Assembly: GCA_029259175.1 (NCBI GenBank)
Contig: JAPDJH010000005.1
Span: forward strand, 1-64,000
Length of the DNA: 64,000 bases
Reading direction: 5' to 3'
Source: Hadesarchaea archaeon
GTDB taxonomy: Archaea > Hadarchaeota > Hadarchaeia > Hadarchaeales > Hadarchaeaceae
Shown: positions 40,680 through 50,723 of the stretch, piece by piece
Layout of the letters: every line of letters begins with the position of its first letter
Numbering within the stretch: the stretch's first letter is position 1
Notes under the pieces: model-generated
Database searches by the model: none
What the model was told of the DNA's origin: nothing
The model's input: only the letters and a program-made list of their open reading frames with translations
Position numbers and translations under genes: made by a program

Positions 40680-43600
40680 TTAATGGTTTTTTAACTTTTT
40701 GTCAAATCGTGTTCGGACAGAAGCGACCTCGCGATAAAACTCTTTCAAAACCTCAATGTAGTCCTTTTTCCCGTTTTCAACGTCGTCCATTGCCTGCTGT
40801 ACCACTCTCGTTCGCTCTTCTGAAATTAAATCGGCAAAGTGCTTGGTGAGAAAACGGTCAACCAGCATTCCTCGAGATGTGGGCAAGAGCTTGGATTTTC
40901 TTTCTACCACGTATTCTCGTGTAAACAATTTCGATAGAAGGGTTGAAAAGGTAGAAGGCCGGCCTATTCCTCTCTCCCTCATTTTGGTGACCACCTCTGC
41001 TTGGGTAAAGAGATCGACCTTGCTCTTTCTGGTCCAAACCAACAATCCCTGTTGTCTACCGGGAGTGAGAGGCTTGTCTACACGAATCTGCCAAGGATAA
41101 AGCTCAAGTGCCGTTCCTTTTGCAGAGATCGTACGAACTTCCTCTTTCTCGATGCGCACTGGCCAAACTTTGATCAAATATTTGACCCGTTCCAACTGGA
41201 ACTTGGGGGATTGACTCGCCATAAAACGGCGGAAAATGAGATCATATGCTTTGAAGTGCTTCAACGTGAGTGGAACCGAAACTTGAATAGCCCCCCGGTA
41301 CACCATGTCTCTCAAAGCGTGGACATTTACTGGTCGTGTAGGTCTTATGCACTCGTGGGCGCCTTCTTCGCCCATCGACCATTTTCTGCCTTCGAAATTC
41401 TCACCGAGATATTGACGTGCGATTTGTAATCCTCTATCGGAAACCCTAACACTATCAGTCCGGTGATAGGTGATCAGACCGTTCTCAAAAAGATCCTGCA
41501 ACAACCGCATGGCCTCATCGGTTCCTACTCTCAAGAACCTGTTTAAATCTCTCAACACCGTGTCGGTAGAATAAGGAGGCAAAGGAGTCTGGTCCGATCT
41601 CTCCCGTTGCACCTCGACTATCTCTACTGTGCAATGTAATGGTCTATACAGCCGCAATCGGAGATCCTCTTCACTTCCGAGGAAAATCCAGCCATCGGAT
41701 AGCTTTAACAAATAGTGTTTGATTTTCTGTTGATATTGTCGATAGCGTTCGATTATCCAGCTGAGTACGGGAGATTGTGCTCTGCCAGCTGAAAGATTCC
41801 TTTCCCGAAAATGCTGTTGAAGGAGTGTTGACAATTCAAATCCTATCCACCGGTCTTCTATCCTTCTAACAAGCTGGGCTTTTACTCTGTTCTCATTGAT
41901 CTCGCGCAGGTTTTCAAGAGAGTGAGTTATGGCTCTCCTAGTAACTTCGTGAAACTCGGCTCGTCTTACAGCAATCCCTGGGCCTGCTGCGAGATTGGCG
42001 AGATCCCAAGCTATTTTTTCTCCTTCCGTGTCTGGATCGGTGGCTAAAATCAACATACCGGTCGCCCTTACCATCAGCGCTATGCGACGAATTCTCCTAG
42101 CAGAATCGTCGTCCGCTATTTTACCGCAAATGGGACACTTTTCTCCTGCGACCCATTGAGCCCCATCAGCGCGGCACTTTTTGATCGATCCGTAGACGGG
42201 AACAAAACGCGTTGGCTCTACAATGATTCCATGATAATGTCCGCGTTCCACCAGATCGACCACATGGCCAAGCGATGCTGTGATAACCAGTACAAAATTC
42301 TCGGTCATCACTTCGTAAAACGGCTGCTCATCTACGAAGAAGATGGCTGGCTTTCCGAAGAACCTCGATATTTGCTTGGCCTTAGTCGGGCTTTCAACCA
42401 CAAAAACTGCTGGATAGACCACGTCGCGTGTTTCCTCCATACTCCGCGCGTATTGTTCTCTGCTCTCCACCAGCTCTCTTTTCTTCTGACCCAGCTGATC
42501 TATGGGGATGGAAGGTTTCACCTCTATATCGTAATAGGAGGCTCGAAGACGAAAAGCCTCTATCATCTCTTGGCGATCCAAAATTATTGCCAAGCCTTTG
42601 GTAATCCCCCCCGCGAACAGCCTTGACGTTCTCCCACTCGCTTGTATGTAGGTCGCGATATCGGGGACTATCAGACTCTGCTCTTCTACGACCACATCTT
42701 CGGTTCTTAACTCGAACTGTCTTTTTTCGAATATCTCTTTTATCCGCTGACGCGCTTTTTCTCTTTTGACCTTGTCGGTGAGTATGTACGGAATCAAAGA
42801 CTCGAGTTGTTTGTCCCTACGAAAGACCGACGCGAGCAACAAAAGCATGCGTGGAGAGGCTTCACTCACGTCTCTTATACTAACACGAAAGCTCGGAATC
42901 GACAAGAAAACAGCGTACTGAATCCTGCGAGGGTAATCGAGTCCCCGAACCAACAATCCGTAGTGAGATGCTACACCAACGAGCACCGCAGTCTTGTCTT
43001 CCAAAAAACGATCTATCTCGTTTTCTACCTCTTTCTTGCTTATGCCCGAGACTATAGCAGCCGCTGGAATCCCATTCTCTGAGAGAAATAACGCGACGCA
43101 CTTCGCCTCTGCTTCTCCGGAAACAAAAACCAAACCGCCTGAGCCCAATGCGTTGAGAATTCTCAGCAGAACCTTTTGTTTCTCCTCTTCATTTTTAACC
43201 ACTATGAAATAATCGTCAATATTTCGCAGTGCGGACCTGCTCGAACCAACAGAGAACCCCAGCAACTTCGTAAAGAGAGCGGCTTTCCTGCCCGGTCTAG
43301 CTGTTGCTGTCGATACCATTATCTGGCCACGGGGCGAATCGTTCGTCCTCTCTTGAGATTGGATTTCTTTTTCCGTGAATCCCAGCAAATGCAGTACTCG
43401 CTCCACGTTTTTCGAAGCTTTAAGAATGGCGTCAACATCGTCGACAAAAATGAAGTCGAACAATAGGTGCTTCATACTATCAAAATTCTTAGAAAGAAAA
43501 GCGCTGCTCGTCAAAAGAATGTCAAAATCTCCTTCGCCCAATTTTTTGCGGAACTCCTCTTTTTCACTCTTCTTCATGTTTGGCAAGTATCCAAGAATTC

Positions 43601-44033
43601 TCACGTTTTTCGTTATCTTTCCGAGCTGTCGAAAAATCTGCTGCAGAAGCGAAGTGGTCGGCACGATGATATAGCTTTTTTTCCCTTTTTCTTCAGCCAG
43701 CCAAGCGGAATACATAGTACCGAAAAACGTTTTGCCCACCCCCGTGGGAGCTACAGCGGCAAAGCTCAGACCCAGTGACAGCTTTCTAAACCAATACCGT
43801 TGCAACTTTTTCAGTTGCCTGCCTGTGCGCTCTCGAAAATATCGCTCGAAACTCTCAATATCTCGTATTCTGAATCTCTCATCAATGGTCTTTCCCGTAT
43901 GAGCACATCGGCCTTCACGCAATTCATCAGTGGTGATGGCGCCTCCGCACACTGGACACAATCCCTCATAGACTGCTGGGATCTCTGAGCCCCGCCACAC
44001 GAAGTATTCTGGACACGAGCGCTTAAGAGGCAT
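40680..44033 (-). CDS. rgy: Reverse gyrase
   Basis: 1117 aa from the ATG at 44033 (an alternative start at 44060). ATP-dependent positive supercoiling of DNA, the hallmark of hyperthermophiles. Order: N-terminal zinc finger (CPVCGGAITTDELREGRCAH, with His/Thr where the fourth Cys is usual), helicase half with VAPTGVGKTFFGTMY (Walker A) and FIFVDDVDAIL (Walker B), then topoisomerase IA half with VVESPTKAKQISRFFG (TOPRIM Glu), a second zinc finger (KKCRADGAQWVAGEKCPICG), LATDPDTEGEKIAWDL, and GLITYHRTDSVRVS, whose Tyr is the DNA-linking residue. Intact, single polypeptide. Confidence 0.97.
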   Translation of the reverse strand: MPLKRSCPEYFVWRGSEIPAVYEGLCPVCGGAITTDELREGRCAHTGKTIDERFRIRDIESFERYFRERTGRQLKKLQRYWFRKLSLGLSFAAVAPTGVGKTFFGTMYSAWLAEEKGKKSYIIVPTTSLLQQIFRQLGKITKNVRILGYLPNMKKSEKEEFRKKLGEGDFDILLTSSAFLSKNFDSMKHLLFDFIFVDDVDAILKASKNVERVLHLLGFTEKEIQSQERTNDSPRGQIMVSTATARPGRKAALFTKLLGFSVGSSRSALRNIDDYFIVVKNEEEKQKVLLRILNALGSGGLVFVSGEAEAKCVALFLSENGIPAAAIVSGISKKEVENEIDRFLEDKTAVLVGVASHYGLLVRGLDYPRRIQYAVFLSIPSFRVSIRDVSEASPRMLLLLASVFRRDKQLESLIPYILTDKVKREKARQRIKEIFEKRQFELRTEDVVVEEQSLIVPDIATYIQASGRTSRLFAGGITKGLAIILDRQEMIEAFRLRASYYDIEVKPSIPIDQLGQKKRELVESREQYARSMEETRDVVYPAVFVVESPTKAKQISRFFGKPAIFFVDEQPFYEVMTENFVLVITASLGHVVDLVERGHYHGIIVEPTRFVPVYGSIKKCRADGAQWVAGEKCPICGKIADDDSARRIRRIALMVRATGMLILATDPDTEGEKIAWDLANLAAGPGIAVRRAEFHEVTRRAITHSLENLREINENRVKAQLVRRIEDRWIGFELSTLLQQHFRERNLSAGRAQSPVLSWIIERYRQYQQKIKHYLLKLSDGWIFLGSEEDLRLRLYRPLHCTVEIVEVQRERSDQTPLPPYSTDTVLRDLNRFLRVGTDEAMRLLQDLFENGLITYHRTDSVRVSDRGLQIARQYLGENFEGRKWSMGEEGAHECIRPTRPVNVHALRDMVYRGAIQVSVPLTLKHFKAYDLIFRRFMASQSPKFQLERVKYLIKVWPVRIEKEEVRTISAKGTALELYPWQIRVDKPLTPGRQQGLLVWTRKSKVDLFTQAEVVTKMRERGIGRPSTFSTLLSKLFTREYVVERKSKLLPTSRGMLVDRFLTKHFADLISEERTRVVQQAMDDVENGKKDYIEVLKEFYREVASVRTRFDKKLKNH

Positions 44034-44058
44034 TGCGAGCCATAACAATGGGAAATCC

Positions 44059-44940
44059 ATGGAGGAACTGATTCGGATATCGCCTGGATTCGGAGGATTC
44101 GACTTCCCCTATGACAAAGCGGAAGTGGTTTTTCTTGGTATCCCGCTCGATGTTACTTCTAGCTATAGGGCTGGTTATCGTTTCGCTCCAGCCAAGATTC
44201 GCGAAGCTTCGGCAAATTTGGAAACGTATCTTCCAGAATTCGGACTCGATGTCTTCGAAACTCTAAACATAACAGACATGGGCGACGTAGTTCCAACACC
44301 AACCGATATGGAAAGTACAGGAGAGAGGATAAAGAAATTTGTAAGCCGTATTGTCAAAGATGGCAAGTTCCCCATCCTGCTTGGAGGAGAACACACGTTG
44401 ACCTACTTCTCAATCCAAGCTTTCGATGATCTGTTTCTGATTCACCTGGACGCTCACAGAGATTTGCGCGATGAATATCTTGGCGATCGAGTCTGTCACG
44501 CAACTGTCGCACGTAGAGTCCTAGATTTGCTCGAAGCTGACCGACTAATCCAAGTTGGCATTCGCTCGTGCTCAAAAGAGGAAGCGGAATACGCGAAGAC
44601 CAAAAAAATCAAGAGCTTTTCTTCGGCAGAACTTCAAGCTAGTATAGCCCGAATTGTTTCAGAAGTAAAACAAACAGTTGCTTCACATCCAGTGTACCTC
44701 ACGATCGACTTGGATGTGCTCGATCCAGCATTTGCTCCAGCTGTTGCGACTCCGGAACCAGGCGGGCTCACGGTCTCCGAACTCTTCACATTCATTCGTG
44801 AGTTGCGCGACTTGAACCTTGTGGGCTGCGACATAGTAGAGTTCGTGCCGCCTTATGATAACGGAAACACAGCATTCGTTGCTGCAAAAACCGCGTATCA
44901 CGTGCTTGGTGTGCTCTCCCTCAAAAAAGCAACTACTTGA
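44059..44940 (+). CDS. speB: Agmatinase-family ureohydrolase
   Basis: 293 aa. Hydrolyses agmatine to putrescine and urea for polyamine synthesis. The binuclear Mn ligands are visible in [19 protein letters not shown] and [15 protein letters not shown]. The Gly-rich GGLTVSELF follows. Divergent from reverse gyrase, with only a short spacer, and convergent with L10e, overlapping by 8 nt. Substrate specificity within the arginase superfamily is inferred. Confidence 0.92.
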   Translation: MEELIRISPGFGGFDFPYDKAEVVFLGIPLDVTSSYRAGYRFAPAKIREASANLETYLPEFGLDVFETLNITDMGDVVPTPTDMESTGERIKKFVSRIVKDGKFPILLGGEHTLTYFSIQAFDDLFLIHLDAHRDLRDEYLGDRVCHATVARRVLDLLEADRLIQVGIRSCSKEEAEYAKTKKIKSFSSAELQASIARIVSEVKQTVASHPVYLTIDLDVLDPAFAPAVATPEPGGLTVSELFTFIRELRDLNLVGCDIVEFVPPYDNGNTAFVAAKTAYHVLGVLSLKKATT

Positions 44941-45451
44941 TTAGGTCTGCTCCTTTGTCGATCACCACACGAGTGGGCATTGGGAACTTCATCGAAGCCC
45001 TTCGCAACGCCTCTTTTGCCCACTGAACAAACTCTGGATTTACTCGAACCGTCATTATTTTCTGACCCGGCCGCACACGTGCTGCAGAACCGATGGGCTT
45101 TCCAAAAGCTCTCCGCATTCCGTCCGAAATCCGGTCAGCGCCAGCGCCCGCTGCCATCGGATTTTCTCTCAAAACATGGTGGGGAAAAATCCTTATCTTG
45201 AAGTGATAGTTTTCTTTTCCCACTTTTGTCTCCAAAACTCGATTTGCCGCCACCCTAGCCGCTTCGAGAGCGTTGTGCCGAATCTGTCCTTGCTCGCTGG
45301 ATACCAAAGAGAGCTCCACCGCGAAATCTCCTTTTGGATTACCCATATCGTAGAAAGTTACTCTCGGCGGAGGGGCACCTTTGATGAACTCTCTACGCGT
45401 ATAAGCCGGCCCGCTAAAGTACCGATAGGTCTTAGCTGGTCTTAGCGGCAT
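44933..45451 (-). CDS. rpl10e: 50S ribosomal protein L10e (uL16)
   Basis: 172 aa from the ATG at 45451 (the frame extends to 45496 without merit). [20 protein letters not shown] is the L10e/uL16 N-terminus; [20 protein letters not shown] and the [16 protein letters not shown] loop reach toward the peptidyl-transferase centre. Divergent from trkA. Confidence 0.96.
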   Translation of the reverse strand: MPLRPAKTYRYFSGPAYTRREFIKGAPPPRVTFYDMGNPKGDFAVELSLVSSEQGQIRHNALEAARVAANRVLETKVGKENYHFKIRIFPHHVLRENPMAAGAGADRISDGMRRAFGKPIGSAARVRPGQKIMTVRVNPEFVQWAKEALRRASMKFPMPTRVVIDKGADLIK

Positions 45452-45527
45452 GTCTATCCACCAACCTACGAAGGAAGATTTACTATAAAAAACCAAAAGG
45501 TGATAGTTAGAGAGGCTGGGAGGTCAC

Positions 45528-46187
45528 ATGTACGTGGTAATCGTTGGAGGAGGTAGAACAGGTTTCCGTTTAGCTAAGAGACTAAGCGAGAGGGGTCACA
45601 ATGTAGCTCTTATTGAAAAAGACGAGAAACGTGCAAACGAAATCGCCGCTCAGCTGAACGTTTTAGTGATAAAGGGCAACGGGGCCGAGTTGGACGTGTT
45701 GAAAGATGCGGGCATCCAACGAGCGGACGCTCTCGTTGCTCTGACTGATGCCGATGAGGTAAATCTGATGTCTTGTGAGCTGGCAAAGAAGATGGGAGTG
45801 CCGCGGGTCATCGCAAGAGTAAACGAGGAAGAACACGCCAGAATGTTCGAAACCCTAGGCATCGACGTAGCGATAAGCATACCGAGTACTGTCGTGATGA
45901 TTTTTGAAAAAGTCGTAACGGGTCCTAAGGGAGCATACAGTCTCTTGGGAATCGGAGGAGGAAAAGGAGAGGTTGTCGAGGTCGTGGTAAACCCGGAATC
46001 GAAAGTGGTTGGAAAAACAATAAAGGAACTGGATTTGCCGAAAGATGTCACCATCGGAATAATTGTGCGAAACGATGAGCTTGTGCCACCACGAGGGGAC
46101 ACGGTCATTCAAGCTGGTGACATGCTGACCATCCTCGGAAAGCCTTCAGCTGTTTTAAAATTTGCAAAGCTCGTGACCAAATCTTAG
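45528..46187 (+). CDS. trkA: TrkA-type potassium channel/transporter subunit
   Basis: 219 aa. RCK-N Rossmann domain (VIVGGGRTGFRLAKRLSER, with the acidic residue of LIEKDEKRAN binding NAD ribose) and an RCK-C domain from about residue 135 (VEVVVNPESKVVGKTIKEL, IGIIVRNDELVPP). Cytoplasmic gating subunit of a Trk/Ktr K+ transporter. The membrane subunit is not in the window. Confidence 0.93.
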   Translation: MYVVIVGGGRTGFRLAKRLSERGHNVALIEKDEKRANEIAAQLNVLVIKGNGAELDVLKDAGIQRADALVALTDADEVNLMSCELAKKMGVPRVIARVNEEEHARMFETLGIDVAISIPSTVVMIFEKVVTGPKGAYSLLGIGGGKGEVVEVVVNPESKVVGKTIKELDLPKDVTIGIIVRNDELVPPRGDTVIQAGDMLTILGKPSAVLKFAKLVTKS

Positions 46188-47335
46188 GCGTGGAGTTCTA
46201 CAATATCCCCATCCCTCACTTCGTAACTTTTGGAAACTTGTTGGCCGGGAAACTTGGTGGACCCCCACACGCGTGCGTATTTCAGATTTCTCGCTAGGTC
46301 TTTGTGTACAGCCTTTGCCACGTCGAGGATTGTAGAGTGCTTCTTCAGAACCAAAGGACGGTCTGAGGGCTCGCCATCAGGCGGTTTGGTAAACACCCTG
46401 ATCAAGTCCAGTGATTTGAAGATCTTGCGCTTCACTTCCTCCAAATCTTCTTCACCTACCATGATTATCTCGAAATCCTTACCGAAGCGTTCAAGCAAAG
46501 CTGACAACTTTCTCTCGATATCGGGAATATCTTTTCTCGCCACCAAAACAAAGGCTTTTTTGAACGCCACCGATTTTCCTACTAGTTCCCGCAGTTGAGC
46601 AGGAGAGACGGGCTCCCAGATAACCACATGAGCATTGAACACCCCGTGATCTTGCAGAATTTCTCTTACGTGCTCTTCTCCGCCGGAAACCAAATGTGCG
46701 CCCACAACCTCTATCCCGCCCGACGATCTTTCTTCTATTTTGACCGCAGGGGGCTTTTTGTTCACTTTAATCCCAACTCGCTCGAGTTCTCGGAGAAGGA
46801 CATTCAGTTCCTCTACCGGATCATCAGTCGCACCCAAGACAAGTCCAATCGCATCAGCAGTTCTAGCTAAACTCAGGGGTTTCAAACCAAGACCACGACC
46901 TTCGGATGAACCCTCCACCACACCAGGGGCCTCGACCAACTGAATCTGAACACCATCGATTTCCATCATCGCAGGAACGGGTTCAAGCGTTGTGAACGGG
47001 TAATCTGCTATTTCCGGCTTGGCTGCCGTCAGCTTACTCAGAAGGGTCGATTTGCCAGAATTTGGAAAGCCTAAGAAAACGACTTGCGCAGCGCCCTCTT
47101 TTTTGATCGCAAACGCTTGAGTGCTCTTTCCTGCTCGCTTTTTCTCCTTTTCTTTGAGCTCTCGCTGAAGTTTGGCCAATCGTTGTTTCAACATTTTAAG
47201 CAATTTTTCAGTGCCTTTGTGTTTCGGCGCCAACCGGATGAGCTCTCGGGTGAGCTCTATCCGCTCTTCCAACGTCTTGGCGCGAGCATATTGTTCTTCC
47301 ACCTTCAGATACTCGGGCGGGAGATTTGCAGGCAT
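46184..47335 (-). CDS. drg: Drg/Obg-family GTPase with TGS domain
   Basis: 383 aa. Coiled-coil N-terminus (residues 40-75), G1 GFPNSGKSTLLSKLTAA, G3-like LVEAPGVVEGSSEGRGLG, then a segment with ARKDIPDIERKL, and a TGS domain at the C-terminus (TILDVAKAVHKDLARNLKYA, VSKSYEVRDGDIVEL). The GTPase cores of archaeal Drg proteins associate with ribosomes. The usual NKxD motif is replaced by ARKDIPD. Overlaps trkA by 4 nt at its 3' end. Confidence 0.9.
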   Translation of the reverse strand: MPANLPPEYLKVEEQYARAKTLEERIELTRELIRLAPKHKGTEKLLKMLKQRLAKLQRELKEKEKKRAGKSTQAFAIKKEGAAQVVFLGFPNSGKSTLLSKLTAAKPEIADYPFTTLEPVPAMMEIDGVQIQLVEAPGVVEGSSEGRGLGLKPLSLARTADAIGLVLGATDDPVEELNVLLRELERVGIKVNKKPPAVKIEERSSGGIEVVGAHLVSGGEEHVREILQDHGVFNAHVVIWEPVSPAQLRELVGKSVAFKKAFVLVARKDIPDIERKLSALLERFGKDFEIIMVGEEDLEEVKRKIFKSLDLIRVFTKPPDGEPSDRPLVLKKHSTILDVAKAVHKDLARNLKYARVWGSTKFPGQQVSKSYEVRDGDIVELHA

Positions 47336-47350
47336 ACTATACCACCCATG

Positions 47351-48523
47351 CTAATATTGAGTGCCAAGAATTTTCTTGATTTTAGACCACAAAAAGGAAA
47401 AACCGAACCGAGCCATCAGAGAGGGGGCTCGCTTGAAAAAGGCAGAAGCGAGAGAAGAGTGGCGATCGAAATCGAAGTTGTTTAAAATGATTTGTTTTAT
47501 TTCTGGTTCGGCCAGCATGGCGATTATTTTATCTAACTCTGAATCCGACAAACGCCAGAAAAATTCGCGCAACATCATTCCCACTTTTATCTCCCTCCCA
47601 AGTTTTTCTTCCACAGCTTGCGAATATGTCTCTCCGATTTTCTCGATATCGGGAGAGGTGAGTCTCTCAGCAATTACGTCAGCTGCCAAAGCTGAACATG
47701 AAAGTCCATAATAAAGCCCGCCGCCCGTCATCGGTTTTACCTGACCAGCAGCATCGCCGACCAAAAGTGTTCTCCCAGCTCCTGGTGATGAAACGAAAAA
47801 CCGCGGTATGAGTCCCGAACAACTACTGAGAATCTTGACGGCAGTCTGTCGGCAAAACGGGTGAGTTTTAAGTAAGAAAAGAGGATTTCCTGAAGTGCAA
47901 CCTAAACCCACTCTGGTGATTTCGCCTCCGGGAATAGCCCAAGCGAAAAAACCGGGAGCGATGCTTTTCCCCAACCACACGGTTACCTTATCTTGCTCCC
48001 AAGTGTTGCTGATCTCGGCTTGAGAGCAGAAAAAGTACTCACGTCTCGACACAAATCTGCGCGCAAGCCTCGATGTCGGACCGTCTGCACTCACCAACAC
48101 GTCACAGAATATCTCATCGCTCACAAATCCTTGTGTCCTGATCTTTGGGATTTTCTTGACACTTGCTTCTATCCCTCTGGTTTTGAGAAAAATGGTCGCG
48201 CCAGCGGCAAGTGCCCGTTCGGCTAGCGCTCTATCAAAAGCAGGTCTATTGATTACCCAGGCCTGTGGCTCCGCTTTAAATTCGATACTGGAACCGTTTG
48301 GTGACACAAACTCCGCCCTGCTGACAGTCGAGATGACCCAATCCTCCTTCCTGAAACCTAGTTCTTTCATTCCCTTGATGCCGACCAATCCGCCGCAACA
48401 CGAGGGATTCCCTATCTGAGGATCCTCTTCGATTACCGCCACATCTACTCCATGCTCCGCCAATTTCCAAGCGAGAAAAGTGCCCGCTGGACCGCCCCCC
48501 ACCACGACCACATCAAACCTCAT
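47351..48523 (-). CDS. Geranylgeranyl reductase-family flavoprotein
   Basis: 390 aa. FAD-binding VVVGGGPAGTFLAWKLAEHG at the N-terminus, GDAAGQVKPMTGGGLYYGL in the second FAD motif. Archaeal members saturate geranylgeranyl chains of ether lipids or of the dolichol-type carrier; which one this acts on is not resolved. It overlaps the small secreted protein gene upstream by 4 nt. Confidence 0.87.
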   Translation of the reverse strand: MRFDVVVVGGGPAGTFLAWKLAEHGVDVAVIEEDPQIGNPSCCGGLVGIKGMKELGFRKEDWVISTVSRAEFVSPNGSSIEFKAEPQAWVINRPAFDRALAERALAAGATIFLKTRGIEASVKKIPKIRTQGFVSDEIFCDVLVSADGPTSRLARRFVSRREYFFCSQAEISNTWEQDKVTVWLGKSIAPGFFAWAIPGGEITRVGLGCTSGNPLFLLKTHPFCRQTAVKILSSCSGLIPRFFVSSPGAGRTLLVGDAAGQVKPMTGGGLYYGLSCSALAADVIAERLTSPDIEKIGETYSQAVEEKLGREIKVGMMLREFFWRLSDSELDKIIAMLAEPEIKQIILNNFDFDRHSSLASAFFKRAPSLMARFGFSFLWSKIKKILGTQY

Positions 48524-48768
48524 TGTTTCTCCTCCTCGGATTCGGCCGATTTTTCTGCCACTATTCGCTCCACGTAAATTTCAACTCGTGGGCTAGCTCC
48601 ATCGGCGGACTTCTCAAAAGTTGGAGTGGATGTGTCCACATTTTCTCCATTATAAGGACGCAGGAATGAAAAAGAAGTTGGTCGCCCTTGGATTGGCATC
48701 GCCACTAGTGCCGTCGCGCAAAGCACGAGCACTAGCCATAAGCACCTCCATCGCGTATTTTTGCCCAT
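48520..48768 (-). CDS. Small secreted/anchored protein, unknown
   Basis: 82 aa from the ATG at 48768. Hydrophobic segment CLWLVLVLCATALVAMPIQ followed by a polar tail with many Glu and Ser (IVAEKSAESEEEKQ). Signal peptide or membrane anchor. No family. Translationally coupled (ATGA) to the reductase. Confidence 0.5.
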   Translation of the reverse strand: MGKNTRWRCLWLVLVLCATALVAMPIQGRPTSFSFLRPYNGENVDTSTPTFEKSADGASPRVEIYVERIVAEKSAESEEEKQ

Positions 48769-48859
48769 TTGCTCCCTCAAAAATTTGCACAGAATGTGAA
48801 AATAGATTGGGGCATCATGTTTTTAGGAGATTTGGAGAAGACTAAAGCAGTGGAGTTCG

Positions 48860-49372
48860 ATGCTGGCAAAAATCGGATATGTGATCGCTGGGTTATTATT
48901 GATAGGAGTGCCAGGATTCCTTTTCTCGGTGGCACTCTATCCTAACCGAAAATCCCTTGGCTTCTGGGAGAGAACAGGAGTCAGTATCGGGCTCGGTATC
49001 TTAGTGGTAATCTACGAGGTCGCTACGTTAGCCAAGCTCAAATCCATGACTTTGGAACCCTTTCTGGCTATGGCGACCGGTGTTGGGGTGGCTCTCGGTG
49101 TGATGGCTATTATCCGGAAAGGAACAGGTGCCGTTCAAGAATATATCGAAGAAATCAGGATTGGTCTCGCTAAGATTGGCGGTCGAATACCGAAACCCGT
49201 GAAAAAAATGGAGAAACCTTCTGCCCCAATCGAACAGAAATGTGAGGCCTGTGGAGAAGCAAACCCCCCGGATGTCGTCTATTGTATCTACTGCGGAAAT
49301 CCATTGAAGAAGCCACAGGAGAGTGAAAAAAGCGATGTTCAAGTTCAAGCAAGTGATAGTGGTGCGGTCTGA
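48860..49372 (+). CDS. Membrane protein with cytosolic zinc ribbon, unknown
   Basis: 170 aa. Two to three hydrophobic helices in residues 5-85 ([54 protein letters not shown]), an amphipathic linker, then a double-CxxC zinc ribbon [20 protein letters not shown]. The N-terminal part resembles DUF1616-like archaeal membrane proteins. The function is unknown. Its end overlaps the start of pth2. Confidence 0.65.
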   Translation: MLAKIGYVIAGLLLIGVPGFLFSVALYPNRKSLGFWERTGVSIGLGILVVIYEVATLAKLKSMTLEPFLAMATGVGVALGVMAIIRKGTGAVQEYIEEIRIGLAKIGGRIPKPVKKMEKPSAPIEQKCEACGEANPPDVVYCIYCGNPLKKPQESEKSDVQVQASDSGAV

Positions 49373-49691
49373 TCTTGATATGAGTTCTGGGAAACTGGCG
49401 GCTCAAGTTGCTCACGCCGCAGTTGGAGCCGCTGAACAAACGAGAAAAGAAAAAAATGAATGGTTTAAGGGATGGCTGAAGGAAGGACAGAAGAAAGTTG
49501 TGGTTAAGGTTTCCTCCGAAGAAGAGCTCAGGAGTCTTTGTGAAAAAGCGAGCGAACTGGGACTCCCCTTCCAGCTAATCGAAGATGCGGGTTTGACTGA
49601 GCTTCCGCCGGGCACCGTTACTACCTTGGGAATCGGGCCAGGACCATCCAACCTCGTAGATCAAGTGACAGGTCGATTACCTCTGCTTTGA
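49335..49691 (+). CDS. pth2: Peptidyl-tRNA hydrolase 2
   Basis: 118 aa from the ATG at 49335 (a GTG at 49323 is also in frame). [20 protein letters not shown] with the following AHAAVGA, and [18 protein letters not shown], are Pth2 signatures. Recycles peptidyl-tRNA that drops off ribosomes. Overlaps the preceding membrane protein and thiL by a few bases, so operonic. Confidence 0.96.
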   Translation: MFKFKQVIVVRSDLDMSSGKLAAQVAHAAVGAAEQTRKEKNEWFKGWLKEGQKKVVVKVSSEEELRSLCEKASELGLPFQLIEDAGLTELPPGTVTTLGIGPGPSNLVDQVTGRLPLL

Positions 49692-50683
49692 GGTCGATCA
49701 AGATGAAACTAAAAGACGTGGGAGAAAGGACAATCATAGAATTTGCTAGAAAAGTGTGCAAAACCCGAACTCCGGTAAAGGTGGGTGTTGGGGACGACGC
49801 CGCGGTTCTCCGTTTGGGAAATGTCAAAGTAGTTGTTACTACCGACATGTTGGTGGCGGAAACACACTTCCCAAAAAATGTTTCACCAGAGGCGATCGGA
49901 GAAAAAGCCGTTGCCGTGAACCTCAGCGATTTGGCTGCGATGGGTGCACGCCCATTGGCTGTTTTGTTCTCGGTAGGATTTCCAACAGATACTAACGTGA
50001 AATTCGTGAAACAGCTTATTCGAAGTATGTATCGGACTGCAAAGCGCTATGGATGCCAAGTGGTGGGTGGAGATGTCTGTGAGAGCCCCGTTCTGACCGT
50101 TGGCGGGATTGCCCTCGGGATTTGTGAGGGAAATGTTCTGAAAAGGAGCGGTGCAAGGCCTAGAGACCTCATAGGAATCACGGGTAAAACAGGTGCTGCC
50201 GCGGCGGGACTCGATTTGATGAAGAACAAAAGACTTGCGAGAAAATTTCCATCACTTGTGGGAGCACAGCTCAAACCGAGGGCACGTGTTGCTGAAGGAC
50301 TCGCACTGGCCAAAACGCCGGGAGTCACATCCGCGATCGACATAAGCGATGGTCTGGCGCGCAATCTTTGGCAACTGGCAAAGGAAAGCGGAGTCAAGAT
50401 GGTTCTCGAAAGAATCCCCGTCGACCCACGTGTGGAAAAGGCGAGCAAACACGCCAGAAAAAGCGCGGCAGAATATGCTCTTTACGGGGGAGAAGACTAT
50501 GAGCTCCTATTCACCTTTAGACCTGGTGCAATCACTGCACTAAAACAAGCGTTTGCAAAGATCGGATCACGGTTCCTAGTGATTGGACGTGTAGAGAAAG
50601 GCCGGGGAGTTTATTTGAGGATCGACAAAAAACTTGAGCAAGTTCCCGACCGAGGATTTGAACATTTCACAATCAAAACATAA
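49688..50683 (+). CDS. thiL: Thiamine-monophosphate kinase
   Basis: 331 aa (TTG start overlapping pth2 by 4 nt; an ATG at 49703 is an alternative). PurM-like ATPase that phosphorylates thiamine monophosphate to the active diphosphate. [58 protein letters not shown] and [14 protein letters not shown] are family motifs with metal Asp residues in place. Confidence 0.94.
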   Translation: MRSIKMKLKDVGERTIIEFARKVCKTRTPVKVGVGDDAAVLRLGNVKVVVTTDMLVAETHFPKNVSPEAIGEKAVAVNLSDLAAMGARPLAVLFSVGFPTDTNVKFVKQLIRSMYRTAKRYGCQVVGGDVCESPVLTVGGIALGICEGNVLKRSGARPRDLIGITGKTGAAAAGLDLMKNKRLARKFPSLVGAQLKPRARVAEGLALAKTPGVTSAIDISDGLARNLWQLAKESGVKMVLERIPVDPRVEKASKHARKSAAEYALYGGEDYELLFTFRPGAITALKQAFAKIGSRFLVIGRVEKGRGVYLRIDKKLEQVPDRGFEHFTIKT

Positions 50684-50723
50684 TGTTCAAAACCCAGCAA
50701 ACGCTTGTTGGTGAGGGGTCGAA

